From JANYGA01 sp031420415 (GTDB lineage: Bacteria > Vulcanimicrobiota > Vulcanimicrobiia > Vulcanimicrobiales > Vulcanimicrobiaceae): a stretch of 64,000 nucleotides of DNA. The stretch lies in assembly GCA_031420415.1 (NCBI GenBank), contig JANOMT010000020.1, positions 62,001-126,000 of the forward strand, in the 5' to 3' direction. How positions within the stretch are numbered: the first letter of the stretch is position 1; each line of letters starts with the position of its first letter. The position numbers and the translations under genes are program-made. The notes under the pieces are model-generated. The model was not told where the DNA came from. It saw only the letters and a list, made by a program, of their open reading frames with translations, and did not search any database. Below, one piece after another: positions 41,315 through 50,697 of this stretch.

Positions 41315-44300
41315 ATGGACGCTTTAGCGGCCGGAACGCCACCCGGCGGGCGCATGTCGGGTGCGGGGAGCGTGCTCGTGCGCACGGCGCTCGGTGGTGT
41401 CTCGAAGCCAGGCAGAGAAGACCGCGCCATGATCTCCGGCCGGCCGCCCAGTCCGGATGCGGGCTATTTCCTGGCTCGACCGCGTCTCGACGCGATCGCC
41501 GACCGACTTCCGACCGTCACGGCGGCGCTCGTCGTCGGCAGCGGCGGCTACGGGAAATCGACGGTGATGGCCGCGTGGCAACGCCGACTCGACGTAGCGA
41601 ACGTCACGACCGCGTGGGTCGCGCTGGCGCCGCGCGATGCCTCTCTTTCGGCATTCGTGGAACGGCTGGGAACGACGCTCCACGCCGCCCTTCCGGATCT
41701 CGGTGATTCGGCGCAGCGGCTCGTCGATGCGGGCATTGCCGACCCCGTGCTCGTGGCACGCGCGCTGATCAACGAACTTTACGTCGTCACCGAAGAGCGC
41801 GCCGAACGGCTCGTCGTTTTCATCGACGATCTTCACTGTGTCCTCGATGACGTAGCAACGGTCGCTTTCGTCGGTGAATTCATGCGCGAGATGCCGCCGC
41901 GCGTGCACGCGGCATTCGCTTCGCGCCGACCGCTCACGTTCGCCCCAATCGCTAAATTACGCAATGCCGGACGGCTCATCGAGATCGCAGAACGCGATCT
42001 ACGTTTTACCGCCGACGAAGCGGCCCAACTCGTGGGGGATCGCGAGCGCGGCGATCGTTTGGCGACGCAGACGCAAGGCTGGACGATCGCCGTGCGACTC
42101 GGCGCGTCACTCGCCGCCTCAGGCGGCGTCTCGTTCGATGCGATCTTCGCAGGCGTCCGCGATCACGCGTTCGATTTTCTCGCACAAGAAGTCGTCGCGC
42201 ATCTCGCGCCGGGCGATCGCAACGACTTGATGACGCTCGCGATCCCGGCATCGTTCGACGAAGCGACCGCTACGATGTTACTCGGCCGCGACGACGCGGC
42301 GGCGACGATCGAGCGCCTCGTCGCGCGTGGCGTCTACCTCGAGAATTCGCAGGCGGCTTGGCAATTCCATCAACTTTTTCGTGAATTTTTGTTACGCCGC
42401 ATGCGCGTCGAAGTCCCGGAATTCGAACGCGCGAAACGGCGGCGGTATTCGGAATATCTGCGCAATCGCGGCGAGACGGTCGAGGCCTTGGGTCAACTCA
42501 TCGAAGCGGGCGATTTTCTCGAGATCGTCGAGTACGTGCACGAGGCGACACTCGCGATTCGCTACTCGGACCGTTTGCCACAACTCTTCAATCTGCTCAG
42601 TCAAGTTCCCGACGACGTCAAGCGTCAAAAGCCGATGCTCTATCGCCTGCACGGCCTCGCGCTCCAGCGTATCGGTCGGTACGATGCGGCGACGGAGCAG
42701 TTCGCGGCGTGCTACAAAGCCGCACACGCGCTCGGCGACCGCCGCACGAAATGTATCGCGCTGCTCGAGCGCGGCGTCGCGTCGGGAAATTTCCGGCTTC
42801 AAGGACACGGGACGTTTGCCGCAAGCGAAGGCTATTTTCGAGAAGCGCTAGCGATCGCCGAATCCCCGGAGTTCGACGGCGGTCAGGGCTATCGACGCAT
42901 CGGCCATTATCTCTTGGGCATGGCCATCGCTGCGCGTTGTGCGTACGACGAAGCTTTCGAACACTTGGGTATCGCCGAACGTCTCGAGCTCGCCGAAGAA
43001 CGTCACACCGATCCCATTCTCATCGGCATCGCGATCGCGCACGGATGGCGCGGTCAGTGGCACAAGGCGCTCGAATACGCGGAACTCGCGGAGGAGTTCT
43101 TTCGCGGGAGTGCCGATTTCCACGTCGGTTTCGCGCTCCTCATGCAAGCGCGCGTGCACTACATGTTACGCGAAGATTTGCCGCGGGCGCTCGCACTTGC
43201 CAAAGATGCCGAAGCGCGACTCGGCGCCACGCACAACGAGGACGAACGTGCCGATGCGATCATTCTGCAAGGACTCTGCGCGCTCGCTTTCGATCCGCCG
43301 GGCGTCGAGCTTGCGAGAGATCTTTATGAAGATTTGCGAAGTTCGATCCAACAACGTAACGCGCTCGTCCGTGTCCAATACGATTTGCTTCGAGCCGAGA
43401 TCGCGCTCGCTACGGGAGAAGTGGACACGGTCCGTATGGCCCTCGATAGTGCGAAGGCGCGTGCGACCTTTATCGCTGACGGCGGAATGCTCGCAAACGT
43501 TCTGTTGGTAAGCGCGCGACTGATCGAATCGCGCGAAGGCCGAGCGCAGGCGGCGTTTGCCTTCGAAGCCGCGCGGGGCGCATACGATGCGCTCGGCGAT
43601 CGCGTCGGCGCGATGGTCGCGCGGCTCTATCGCGCGGCATGCAATGATGGCGACGATGCGAAGAGCCGCAGCGAAATCGACGACATCCTCATTGCCATCG
43701 AACTCGGTCGCATCGCTTATGCGCTCGATGTCGCGCCGGTCGCGGCGCAAACGGTCTTGATGCGGTCACTTCGAATCGGCGTTTCGGTCGAGCGCGCCGA
43801 GGGATATCTCAGCGCGCGAAACGTCGACGGCGATACGTACGAAAGGCTCGCGCTCGATACGACGGCTTCGGCAGTAGGTCGCGTCGCGGCGCTCCGTCTC
43901 CTCGCGGCCCTAGATGGGCAGCGCGCGGCGCGACTCGCGCTCGCGTTGTTGCATGATGACGAGCAACTCGTGGCTATTTCGGCGCGAACGTTCGCGTCGT
44001 TGCCGCGGAATCTCTACGTCGAGCCGCTCGTCGTCGACGTGATCGGCGAACTTCGCGTCACGATCGGCGCCGCATGTTTCGGCGAGCGCGACGCGCGCTT
44101 TACGCGAAAAAAAGCGGCGGAGCTCTTGCGGTATCTCGTCCTCGCCGACGCGCCCGTATCGCGAACGACGTTACTCTCGGCACTCTGGCCCGACGCGGAA
44201 TCCGGCGCCGAAGTGACGCTCCGTGTCACGTTGCACGCTTTACGTCGCGCGCTCGAACCCGACGTCGAAGGTGCGGGAAATTACATCTACTCCAACAGTA

Positions 44301-44992
44301 CCGCCATCGGATTGTGTACCGATCATCTCGGGCGCAGCGACGTGCAACGCGCGTTTGCCGCGCTCGGGCGCGCGAAATTGCTCTTCGCGCGCAACGCTGC
44401 GAGCGAAGCGCGTACCTTGCTCGATTCGGTCGCGCGCGATCTCGCCGCCGCCCCCAAAGATCGCGCGGTCGCGCGGTGGCTCGCACCGTTCGTGACGCAA
44501 TGGCGCACGGCTGCCGTAGATGCGAACCGCACGCTCGCGCGCGTAGCCATGGCGGGCGGGGACCAAGCCATTGCCGTCGCGAGCGCACGGCTCGCGCACG
44601 AACTCGACCCGCTCGATGAAGAGACGATCATGCTTTTGATCGAATTCTACGCGCAGTCCGATGCCTTCGACGATGCGCGGCTGGTGTTCCGGACCTATAA
44701 GCGACGCCTCTTCGAATCGATCGGGACGTCGCCGGGCGCGGAACTAGTCGCTCGGTATTCGCGCATCGTTTCGCGCGGAATCGAAAAGACGAATTTCGGG
44801 CTCTCCGATCGCGAACGGGAAGTCTTACGATTGATCGCTCGAGGTCGCAGCAATAAAGAAATCGCCGTCGCGCTCGAACTAAGCCCCTTTACGATCAACA
44901 ATCACGTGGCTCGCATCTTACGCAAACTCAACGTCGATAATCGTGCGGCGGCCGTCTCCGTCGCATCGTCATATCTGGAAAGCGTTTTATGA
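41315..44992 (+). CDS. Giant STAND-ATPase regulator with winged-helix/BTAD and LuxR output domains
   Basis: The protein has 1225 residues. A MalT-like NTPase starts near residue 55, with Walker A GSGGYGKST (75-83) and Walker B VVFIDDLHCV (about 167-176). About 500 residues of TPR-like helical repeats follow. A winged-helix region starts near 905 (VIGELRVTIG, then LLRYLVLADAPVSRTTLLSALWP), followed by BTAD-like repeats to about 1150. The C-terminus is a LuxR helix-turn-helix (LSDREREVLRLIARGRSNKE, about 1160-1222). Having both a SARP-type and a LuxR-type DNA-binding domain in one chain is uncommon. The start is ATG 41315; Met14 and Met39 are alternatives. Its stop overlaps the next lipoprotein gene by four bases. 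Confidence 0.85.
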   Translation: MDALAAGTPPGGRMSGAGSVLVRTALGGVSKPGREDRAMISGRPPSPDAGYFLARPRLDAIADRLPTVTAALVVGSGGYGKSTVMAAWQRRLDVANVTTAWVALAPRDASLSAFVERLGTTLHAALPDLGDSAQRLVDAGIADPVLVARALINELYVVTEERAERLVVFIDDLHCVLDDVATVAFVGEFMREMPPRVHAAFASRRPLTFAPIAKLRNAGRLIEIAERDLRFTADEAAQLVGDRERGDRLATQTQGWTIAVRLGASLAASGGVSFDAIFAGVRDHAFDFLAQEVVAHLAPGDRNDLMTLAIPASFDEATATMLLGRDDAAATIERLVARGVYLENSQAAWQFHQLFREFLLRRMRVEVPEFERAKRRRYSEYLRNRGETVEALGQLIEAGDFLEIVEYVHEATLAIRYSDRLPQLFNLLSQVPDDVKRQKPMLYRLHGLALQRIGRYDAATEQFAACYKAAHALGDRRTKCIALLERGVASGNFRLQGHGTFAASEGYFREALAIAESPEFDGGQGYRRIGHYLLGMAIAARCAYDEAFEHLGIAERLELAEERHTDPILIGIAIAHGWRGQWHKALEYAELAEEFFRGSADFHVGFALLMQARVHYMLREDLPRALALAKDAEARLGATHNEDERADAIILQGLCALAFDPPGVELARDLYEDLRSSIQQRNALVRVQYDLLRAEIALATGEVDTVRMALDSAKARATFIADGGMLANVLLVSARLIESREGRAQAAFAFEAARGAYDALGDRVGAMVARLYRAACNDGDDAKSRSEIDDILIAIELGRIAYALDVAPVAAQTVLMRSLRIGVSVERAEGYLSARNVDGDTYERLALDTTASAVGRVAALRLLAALDGQRAARLALALLHDDEQLVAISARTFASLPRNLYVEPLVVDVIGELRVTIGAACFGERDARFTRKKAAELLRYLVLADAPVSRTTLLSALWPDAESGAEVTLRVTLHALRRALEPDVEGAGNYIYSNSTAIGLCTDHLGRSDVQRAFAALGRAKLLFARNAASEARTLLDSVARDLAAAPKDRAVARWLAPFVTQWRTAAVDANRTLARVAMAGGDQAIAVASARLAHELDPLDEETIMLLIEFYAQSDAFDDARLVFRTYKRRLFESIGTSPGAELVARYSRIVSRGIEKTNFGLSDREREVLRLIARGRSNKEIAVALELSPFTINNHVARILRKLNVDNRAAAVSVASSYLESVL

Positions 44993-47145
44993 AAAAAACG
45001 ATGACCTTCATCCGAAGCACGTCGCTTGCGTCGCTCGTTGCGAGCGCACTCATCGCATGTTCCGGGTCGTCGGCAACGACGAACGTTGCGGGTTCTCCCA
45101 CCGTCCCCGGCGCGCAACTTCCGACAAGCCCGACGGGGTCTTCGATCGCGCCGCCGTTTACTTCACAGGTTCACTTCTTCGTGTCCCTCGGTTCGACGCG
45201 CGGTATCGTCGTCTCACCGGCCGGTGCCGCACTGCCGACGGGGTTTACCGACAAGGGGCCCGTCCCAAGCGCCGTCGTGACGTATCCCGATGGGTCGACG
45301 CAGATCGCCGATGCGAGCGGAAGGTTCACGGCATCGATGTCGGTATACGCGCAAGCGCACGAAGCGACGCTCGAGGGCGACACCGAAGCACAGCCGTCGA
45401 TCAAAGTCCAGGACCCCGCACGCGCTACGCTTGCGACGGCGGCGACAGTCCTCGGCCACGTGGGGCCGCAAACGAATGCGACGATCGCGGGCATTCGCAC
45501 CCTGCCGCTCGCGAGTGAAGTCTTTTCGGGCGATACAATCCTGCTGAGCATCGAGCCCGTCGATACGGTCGGCTTACCGGCAAATCTCGGTCAGTCGAAC
45601 GTCGCCTGGAGCGCGTCTGTGGGAACGATCGCACCGATTGCGGGCACGAATGCGGCGCTCTACACCGCGCCGTCGGTTTCGAGCGCGACGCTCGATACGG
45701 TATCGGTCTCGGTACGGATGTCCCCCGCTGCAATCGCCCTTGCCTCGACTTCGGCGATCACGACTTTGCCGCGTTCGTCGGGATTCTCGGTGAGCGGAAA
45801 TATATCGGGCAACGCGGGATCGTCCGGCGCCGGGGATGTCGCGCTTTTCACGCAGGCGTCGACGCCGCGAGCTGCGGGTTCGTATAATTTCTTCGGCCTC
45901 GCCGATGCGAGCGGTGCGTATCGCGCGTTCGTTCCGGCTACGACGGATTTCTTGACGTCGCTCGGCGCGGTGGGTTCGGAGGCTCCGGGCGGCGTGGGAT
46001 CGTTTTTCACGGTTGGCGCGTTCACGAGCGGGTCGTCGGGTGCGGGTGCGGCGCTCAATCTCGCTTTCGCCGGAAACTCCTCGACCTTCGATGACCGCAA
46101 GGACGAAGCCGAACTCGCGATCGCGCCGCCGATCTCGCAAATCCGCGACGCGTTTGCGGCGACTTCGTCATCGAGCGTGCTCCAGCCGTGGGCGACCGAT
46201 AGCGGCCTCTACCCGATCCTTACCGCGGTGCCTGCGAATTTCCCATCACCCGCGACGCCGACTGCGGTTGCGAGCGGGCTCTTCACCGGTTGGTGTTATC
46301 AGTGGACGAACGCGAGCACGCCGACACTCGTCATCGTCGAAAATGAGGGCACGTCGTGTGCGTCGCCTGGAAACCTCGCACTCGCCATCGTTCCCGGCGC
46401 ACCGAATACCTACGGTTTTCGCCGATATGCGGCGCCGAACGGGTACGGCGTGGGAGCGCCGCTCGATCCAACGCAAGGCGGCGCCGCGCGCTTGATCGCA
46501 GCTGGCTCGTGGACGCATCTGGCGGCCGATGCCGACAACGATCGCGCGAGCGTGATGGTCGACGCCTATGGCCCGCTCGCGCCACGACTCGGCATGCCGA
46601 TCGCGCGCGAAACGCTCGCCTATTCCTTCACTCGTGCGAACGGGACGGCGACGACTTCGATTGCAAACGACGCCGTCACCGACGTACCGAGCGGTCGCGT
46701 CGTCGCGACGGGCTCGTTCACCGCCCAGCAGAAGGCGACGCTCGATGCATCGGGCTGCTTCGGTTCGTCGCAGCCCACACCGTGTTATGAGAGCTCGGGC
46801 ACGGTCGTGCGAAGTCTGCCGACATCGGTCGGCGTCGTGCAGCGAACCATTGCGGTCGCGACGTCGTTTGCAGGCGATGGGTCCGACCGCCGCACGGTCG
46901 CGACGCAGTCGCCTTCTTCGGATCGGGCACGAATCGACGTGTCGCTCGCCTCGCGGCAAGTCCGGATCGGGGCATCGTGCTTGGTCTGCGCATCGGGAGC
47001 CGCCGCGCTCTTCGATGAGGACGGATCGACATCGCTTGGCACGTTGACGATCGACACGACTGGTGTCGCGAATCTCAACATTCTCGATACCGCGTCATCG
47101 GGCGCGCCAGGCAAGCCGTTCGTGACGGTGACCTTCGCGATATAG
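44989..47145 (+). CDS. Large putative lipoprotein, unknown function
   Basis: This 718-residue secreted protein has a signal peptide ending in the lipobox ALIAC (Cys24). The rest is rich in Ser, Thr, Ala and Gly with beta-strand periodicity. Early regions look like carboxypeptidase-regulatory or Ig-like domains (VVTYPDGSTQIADASGRFTA; VAWSASVGTIAP). No enzyme motif was recognised. There are several Cys in the C-terminal third. ATG 44989 overlaps the stop of the giant regulator, so the two are co-translated. A terminator-like hairpin lies 94 bases after the stop. It may be a sensor or effector partner of that regulator; that is inference from the overlap. Confidence 0.7.
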   Translation: MKKTMTFIRSTSLASLVASALIACSGSSATTNVAGSPTVPGAQLPTSPTGSSIAPPFTSQVHFFVSLGSTRGIVVSPAGAALPTGFTDKGPVPSAVVTYPDGSTQIADASGRFTASMSVYAQAHEATLEGDTEAQPSIKVQDPARATLATAATVLGHVGPQTNATIAGIRTLPLASEVFSGDTILLSIEPVDTVGLPANLGQSNVAWSASVGTIAPIAGTNAALYTAPSVSSATLDTVSVSVRMSPAAIALASTSAITTLPRSSGFSVSGNISGNAGSSGAGDVALFTQASTPRAAGSYNFFGLADASGAYRAFVPATTDFLTSLGAVGSEAPGGVGSFFTVGAFTSGSSGAGAALNLAFAGNSSTFDDRKDEAELAIAPPISQIRDAFAATSSSSVLQPWATDSGLYPILTAVPANFPSPATPTAVASGLFTGWCYQWTNASTPTLVIVENEGTSCASPGNLALAIVPGAPNTYGFRRYAAPNGYGVGAPLDPTQGGAARLIAAGSWTHLAADADNDRASVMVDAYGPLAPRLGMPIARETLAYSFTRANGTATTSIANDAVTDVPSGRVVATGSFTAQQKATLDASGCFGSSQPTPCYESSGTVVRSLPTSVGVVQRTIAVATSFAGDGSDRRTVATQSPSSDRARIDVSLASRQVRIGASCLVCASGAAALFDEDGSTSLGTLTIDTTGVANLNILDTASSGAPGKPFVTVTFAI

Positions 47146-47238
47146 CCGTAGGGGTAGGCAGCAACGACGAACGCGCAATCTGCTTGGCAACCCTTTCTCG
47201 AAACGGAGCGCCGAGCGTCTCGCCCAAGATGTGATCTC

Positions 47239-47280
47239 ATCGGCCACGAGTGGACGGTGCTCGTGGCCGATTGTTTAGTT
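47239..47280 (+). terminator. Intrinsic terminator-like hairpin
   Basis: ATCGGCCACGAG at 47239-47250 pairs perfectly with CTCGTGGCCGAT at 47260-47271 over a nine-base loop, followed by TGTTTAGTT. The 12-bp stem is strong, but the T-run is interrupted. It probably ends the transcript of the receptor/regulator/lipoprotein cluster, 94 bases after the last stop codon. Confidence 0.65.
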
Positions 47281-47377
47281 AAGGTAAACCGATTCTTCGT
47301 CGCGCTCGGAACGCCGATCGGAAGCTCGAACGGCTACCGTTGTGGCGCACACCCACCTCATTTCCAGGAGATTCTCT

Positions 47378-48421
47378 ATGAAATTTGCTCGTCTGCAGAC
47401 GACTACGCTCGGTCTGCTCGCGACGGCGTCGCTCGGCCTTGCGGCCTGTAGCGGCGGCGGCGGGAGCGCTCCCACGGCAATCGGCGCGTCTTCGACCGCG
47501 AACCCACCCGCCGTAACGACGAAATCGTCGGCGACGAAGCTCGGCGTGACGCTCGCCGGTGCATCGCAGGTGTACGCGCTCCGGCACAACCTTGCCATCG
47601 AAGGCACACCCATCACGGTCGCGTACAACGGCGCGACCGTCGCGACGGGCGCACTCGATAAGAACGGCTTTGCCGAGCTGACCTTTACGCAAGCGATCCC
47701 CGCCGGGTCGACCGTCGTCGCGACGATCGGTACGGGAGCTAGCGCGCTCGTCGCATCGATCGTGCTTGCATCGACGATTCCGGCCACGGCCTCGCTCGTG
47801 ACCTACAATCCCGGTCCTCCGCCGACGATCCACGTCGCGTCGGCCGAAGATCAGAACGGCAACGGCCAGTTCAATGCAAACGCGCCCGAAGAACAAGAGG
47901 AAGACGAGGACGCTCACTCGGGCCAGATTTCGGTCGTCATCAACAATAATAATCAGACCCTCCCGGCAAATCTCCCGATCACCGTCGCCGTTTGCGGCAC
48001 GACGGTTACGATCGGCCTCAATACGATGTCGTCGCCGCCGCCAAGCGGTCGGTACGCGCTCGAAGTTAAAGAGCGGACTCACGACGATGAAAGTCGCGGC
48101 GAGCAGGAATACCATTTCGATCCGTTCACGAGCCCGGTGACGATCGTGGCAGCCACGAACGAATCGCGGATTCAAATCGAGCTGACGCAAAACGGAAACG
48201 AGATCCTCAAATTGAAGGCACCGCTCTCAGCCTTCACCCCGCAGACCGGTACCGCGACAGCTTGCCCGACGCCGAGTGCCACCGCCGCCCCGACGGCCAC
48301 GGCAAGCGCCTCCGCGTCACCGACCGCCTCACCGACCGCGACTGCTTCGGCCACCGCGACTGCCGTAGCCTCGGCATCCCCGAGTCCGATGGCGACCGCG
48401 TCGCCGACCTCCGCGCCCTAA
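47378..48421 (+). CDS. Putative lipoprotein with Ser/Pro/Thr/Ala tail
   Basis: This 347-residue protein has a signal peptide ending in the lipobox GLAAC (Cys24), followed by Gly/Ser-rich sequence. A beta-rich middle part follows, with an acidic patch (NAPEEQEEDEDAH) at about residue 165. The last 55 residues are a repetitive Ala/Ser/Thr/Pro tail. AGGAG at 47366-47370 precedes ATG 47378. The ORF is open 12 codons further upstream, but that start lacks a ribosome site. No family was recognised. The tail resembles cell-wall or surface linkers and the linkers in the lipoprotein at 8.6 kb and in LptD. A strong terminator follows. Confidence 0.72.
   Translation: MKFARLQTTTLGLLATASLGLAACSGGGGSAPTAIGASSTANPPAVTTKSSATKLGVTLAGASQVYALRHNLAIEGTPITVAYNGATVATGALDKNGFAELTFTQAIPAGSTVVATIGTGASALVASIVLASTIPATASLVTYNPGPPPTIHVASAEDQNGNGQFNANAPEEQEEDEDAHSGQISVVINNNNQTLPANLPITVAVCGTTVTIGLNTMSSPPPSGRYALEVKERTHDDESRGEQEYHFDPFTSPVTIVAATNESRIQIELTQNGNEILKLKAPLSAFTPQTGTATACPTPSATAAPTATASASASPTASPTATASATATAVASASPSPMATASPTSAP
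48256..48418 (+). repeat. Low-complexity Ala/Ser/Thr/Pro-coding repeat
   Basis: The 3' end of the lipoprotein gene is made of degenerate hexamer-like units coding TAxASA and SPTA runs (for example accgcctcaccgaccgcgac). Such tracts arise by slippage and vary between strains. Confidence 0.6.
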
Positions 48422-48459
48422 TAATTCCCGGAGGCGCCGCACGCGCTTTCTTGAGTCAG

Positions 48460-48498
48460 AACGGTCGCGAGCCTTCGGGTCCGCGACCGTTTTCTTTC
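48460..48498 (+). terminator. Intrinsic terminator between lipoprotein gene and groES
   Basis: AACGGTCGCG at 48460-48469 pairs with CGCGACCGTT at 48482-48491, a 10-bp stem, followed by TTTCTTTCCT. It lies 38 bases after the lipoprotein stop and isolates the groESL operon from upstream transcription. Confidence 0.8.
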
Positions 48499-48533
48499 CT
48501 CGGCCGTGCCGCGCGCAAGGTCGGTTTGCCCCC

Positions 48534-48562
48534 TTGCACTCGCGCCGTGAGTCTGCTAACAT
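48534..48562 (+). promoter_or_regulatory. groESL promoter
   Basis: TTGCAC at 48534-48539 and TAACAT at 48557-48562 are 17 bases apart, fitting a sigma-70 promoter. The inverted repeat GTGAG/CTCAC (48547-48567) surrounds the -10 box. The start site would be near 48569, directly before the CIRCE-like element. Confidence 0.6.
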
Positions 48563-48569
48563 CTCACGG

Positions 48570-48596
48570 CTGGCAGAACCCTGCCACGAGTGCTAA
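48570..48596. promoter_or_regulatory. CIRCE-like HrcA operator of groESL (one degenerate half)
   Basis: GAGTGCTAA at 48588-48596 is a perfect right half-site of the CIRCE element (TTAGCACTC-N9-GAGTGCTAA). The left half at the correct nine-base spacing (48570-48578, CTGGCAGAA) matches only about five of nine positions. HrcA repression of groESL through CIRCE is well known. The position after the promoter and before groES is the usual one. Confidence 0.65.
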
Positions 48597-48631
48597 CTCA
48601 TTTTTTACGTGTTTCCGAGGAGGATTCGTTC

Positions 48632-48925
48632 GTGAATCTCAAGCCTTTGGGCGATCGTCTGGTCGTCGAGCACGTCGAGCAAGCTGAAAAAACGTCCGGT
48701 GGCGTTTTCTTGCCCGACACCGCCAAAGAGAAGCCCCAGAAGGGCAAAGTCGTGGCGGTCGGTTCCGGCCGCACCCTCGACAACGGCACCAAGCTGAACA
48801 TGGAAGTTAAAGTTGGCGATATCATCGTCTACTCGAAGTACTCCGGCAGCGAATACAAAGACGATGATGGTAAAGAATACCTCATTATTAGTGAAAAAGA
48901 CGTCCTCACGACCGTGGGAGCTTAA
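48632..48925 (+). CDS. groES: Co-chaperonin GroES
   Basis: GroES caps the GroEL folding chamber. The 97-residue protein has LKPLGDRLVVEHVE, the mobile-loop region KTSGGVFLPDTAKEKPQ, GKVVAVGSG, VGDIIVYSKYSGSEY and YLIISEKDVL. The start is GTG 48632, with GAGGAGG about eight bases upstream. The earlier open frame would add a leader running through the operator. groEL starts five bases after the stop. Confidence 0.97.
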   Translation: MNLKPLGDRLVVEHVEQAEKTSGGVFLPDTAKEKPQKGKVVAVGSGRTLDNGTKLNMEVKVGDIIVYSKYSGSEYKDDDGKEYLIISEKDVLTTVGA

Positions 48926-48930
48926 CTACA

Positions 48931-50592
48931 ATGGCTGCTAAAGAACTTATTTTCGACGAAGCCGCTCGTCGCGCACTCGAACGCGGCGCGAACATCCTCG
49001 CCGATGCCGTAAAAGTAACGCTCGGTCCGAAGGGTCGCAACGTCGTTCTCGACAAAAAATTTGGATCGCCGACGATCACGAACGACGGCGTCACGATCGC
49101 GAAAGAAATCGAACTGCCCAACACGTTCGAGAACATGGGCGCGCAACTCGTCAAAGAAGTCGCCTCGAAGACGAACGATATCGCGGGCGATGGCACGACG
49201 ACTGCAACCGTGCTCGCGCAAGCGATCATCCGTGAAGGCCTCCGTAACGTGACGGCCGGCTCCAACCCGTTGCTCATCAAGAAGGGCATCGATAAGGCTG
49301 TCGAGATGGCCGTGGCCGAGATGGAAAAGCTCGTTCAGAAGGTCGACACCCCGGAAAAGATCGCTCAGGTCGCATCGATCTCGGCGAACGATGCCGAAAT
49401 CGGCGGATTGATCTCGCAGGCGATGCAGGCCGTCGGTAAAGATGGCGTCATCACGGTCGAAGAGTCGAAATCGACGAAGACCGAAGTCGAGACCAAAGAC
49501 GGAATGCAGTTCGACAAGGGCTACATCTCACCGTACATGGTCACCGATTCTGAGCGCATGGAAGCCACGCTCACGGATCCCTACATCCTCGTGACGGAAC
49601 GCAAGATCTCGGCGATCGCCGACATTCTGCCGCTGCTCGAGAAGATCGTTCAGGTCCAGAAGCCGCTGCTCATCATCGCCGAAGACGTCGAAGGCGAAGC
49701 CCTTGCGACGCTCGTCGTCAATAAGCTGCGTGGCACGTTCACGACCGTCGCCGTCAAGGCGCCGGGCTTCGGCGACCGCCGCAAAGAGATGCTTAAGGAC
49801 ATCGCCACCCTCACCGGCGCGACCGTCGTGAGCGAAGAGCTCGGCCTCAAGCTCGACAAAGTCACGCCGGAACTGCTCGGCCAAGCCAAGACCGTCAAGA
49901 TCACAAAAGAAGAGACGACGATCGTCGATGGCAAGGGCAAACCCGACGCCATCAAGGGCCGTATCGAGCAGATCAAGCGCCAGGTCGAAGAGACCGACAG
50001 CGACTTCGATCGTGAAAAGCTCCAGGAGCGTCTCGCCAAGCTCAGCGGCGGCGTCGCCGTCGTGCAAGTCGGCGCAGCGACCGAAACCGAGCTCAAAGAG
50101 AAAAAACACCGCATCGAAGACGCACTGAGCGCCACGCGTGCGGCCGTTCAAGAAGGCATGATCCCCGGCGGCGGCTCGTCGCTCGTCCACGCGATCAAGG
50201 CCCTGGAAGAGCACAAGCACGACCTGCACAAGCCGGGTATGGCCGATGAGAAAATCGGATGGGACATCATCCGTCGTGCGCTGGAAGAACCGCTCCGCCA
50301 GATTGCGGAAAACGCGGGCTACGAAGGCTCCGTCGAAGTGAATCGCGTGAAGGGCTCCAAGCCCGGCATGGGCTTCGATGCGATGACGGGCGACCTCGTC
50401 GACATGCTCCAGGCGGGCATCGTCGAGCCGTTCAAGGTCACGCGTTCGGCGCTGCAAAATGCCGCATCGATCGGTTCGTTGATCCTCACGACGGAAACGC
50501 TGATCGCCGATAAGCCGGAACCCAAGGGCAACGGCGGCGGCGGCGCCCCCGGTGGCATGGGCGGCATGGGCGGCGGCTACGACATGATGTAA
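48931..50592 (+). CDS. groL: Chaperonin GroEL
   Basis: This 553-residue chaperonin subunit forms the double-ring folding machine. It shows AAKELIFDEAARRALERG, KVTLGPKGRNVVLDK, the ATP-site GDGTTTATVLAQ, and VVQVGAATETELKEKKHR. The C-terminus is the canonical Gly-Met tail (GGMGGMGGGYDMM). Hsp60 proteins with this tail are normal folding chaperonins. It forms an operon with groES and is followed by a strong terminator at 50651. Confidence 0.98.
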   Translation: MAAKELIFDEAARRALERGANILADAVKVTLGPKGRNVVLDKKFGSPTITNDGVTIAKEIELPNTFENMGAQLVKEVASKTNDIAGDGTTTATVLAQAIIREGLRNVTAGSNPLLIKKGIDKAVEMAVAEMEKLVQKVDTPEKIAQVASISANDAEIGGLISQAMQAVGKDGVITVEESKSTKTEVETKDGMQFDKGYISPYMVTDSERMEATLTDPYILVTERKISAIADILPLLEKIVQVQKPLLIIAEDVEGEALATLVVNKLRGTFTTVAVKAPGFGDRRKEMLKDIATLTGATVVSEELGLKLDKVTPELLGQAKTVKITKEETTIVDGKGKPDAIKGRIEQIKRQVEETDSDFDREKLQERLAKLSGGVAVVQVGAATETELKEKKHRIEDALSATRAAVQEGMIPGGGSSLVHAIKALEEHKHDLHKPGMADEKIGWDIIRRALEEPLRQIAENAGYEGSVEVNRVKGSKPGMGFDAMTGDLVDMLQAGIVEPFKVTRSALQNAASIGSLILTTETLIADKPEPKGNGGGGAPGGMGGMGGGYDMM

Positions 50593-50650
50593 TCTGCGCA
50601 CCCGCGCAGATGATGTCGGTCGTGCGTCACGCACGGTTCTCGATACGGAA

Positions 50651-50681
50651 AGAGCCTCGCAGCAATGCGGGGCTCTTTTTT
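50651..50681 (+). terminator. Intrinsic terminator of groESL
   Basis: AGAGCCTCGCA at 50651-50661 pairs with TGCGGGGCTCT at 50666-50676 over a GCAA tetraloop (11 bp, one G-T pair), followed directly by six T. It is 58 bases after the groEL stop and close to the 3' end of the convergent gene. Confidence 0.92.
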
Positions 50682-50697
50682 ACTTCGGGCTTTCCGG

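Noticed and set aside
49528..50634. 368-codon antisense frame over groEL
   Set aside because: A well-known artefact opposite conserved chaperonin genes; no independent support.
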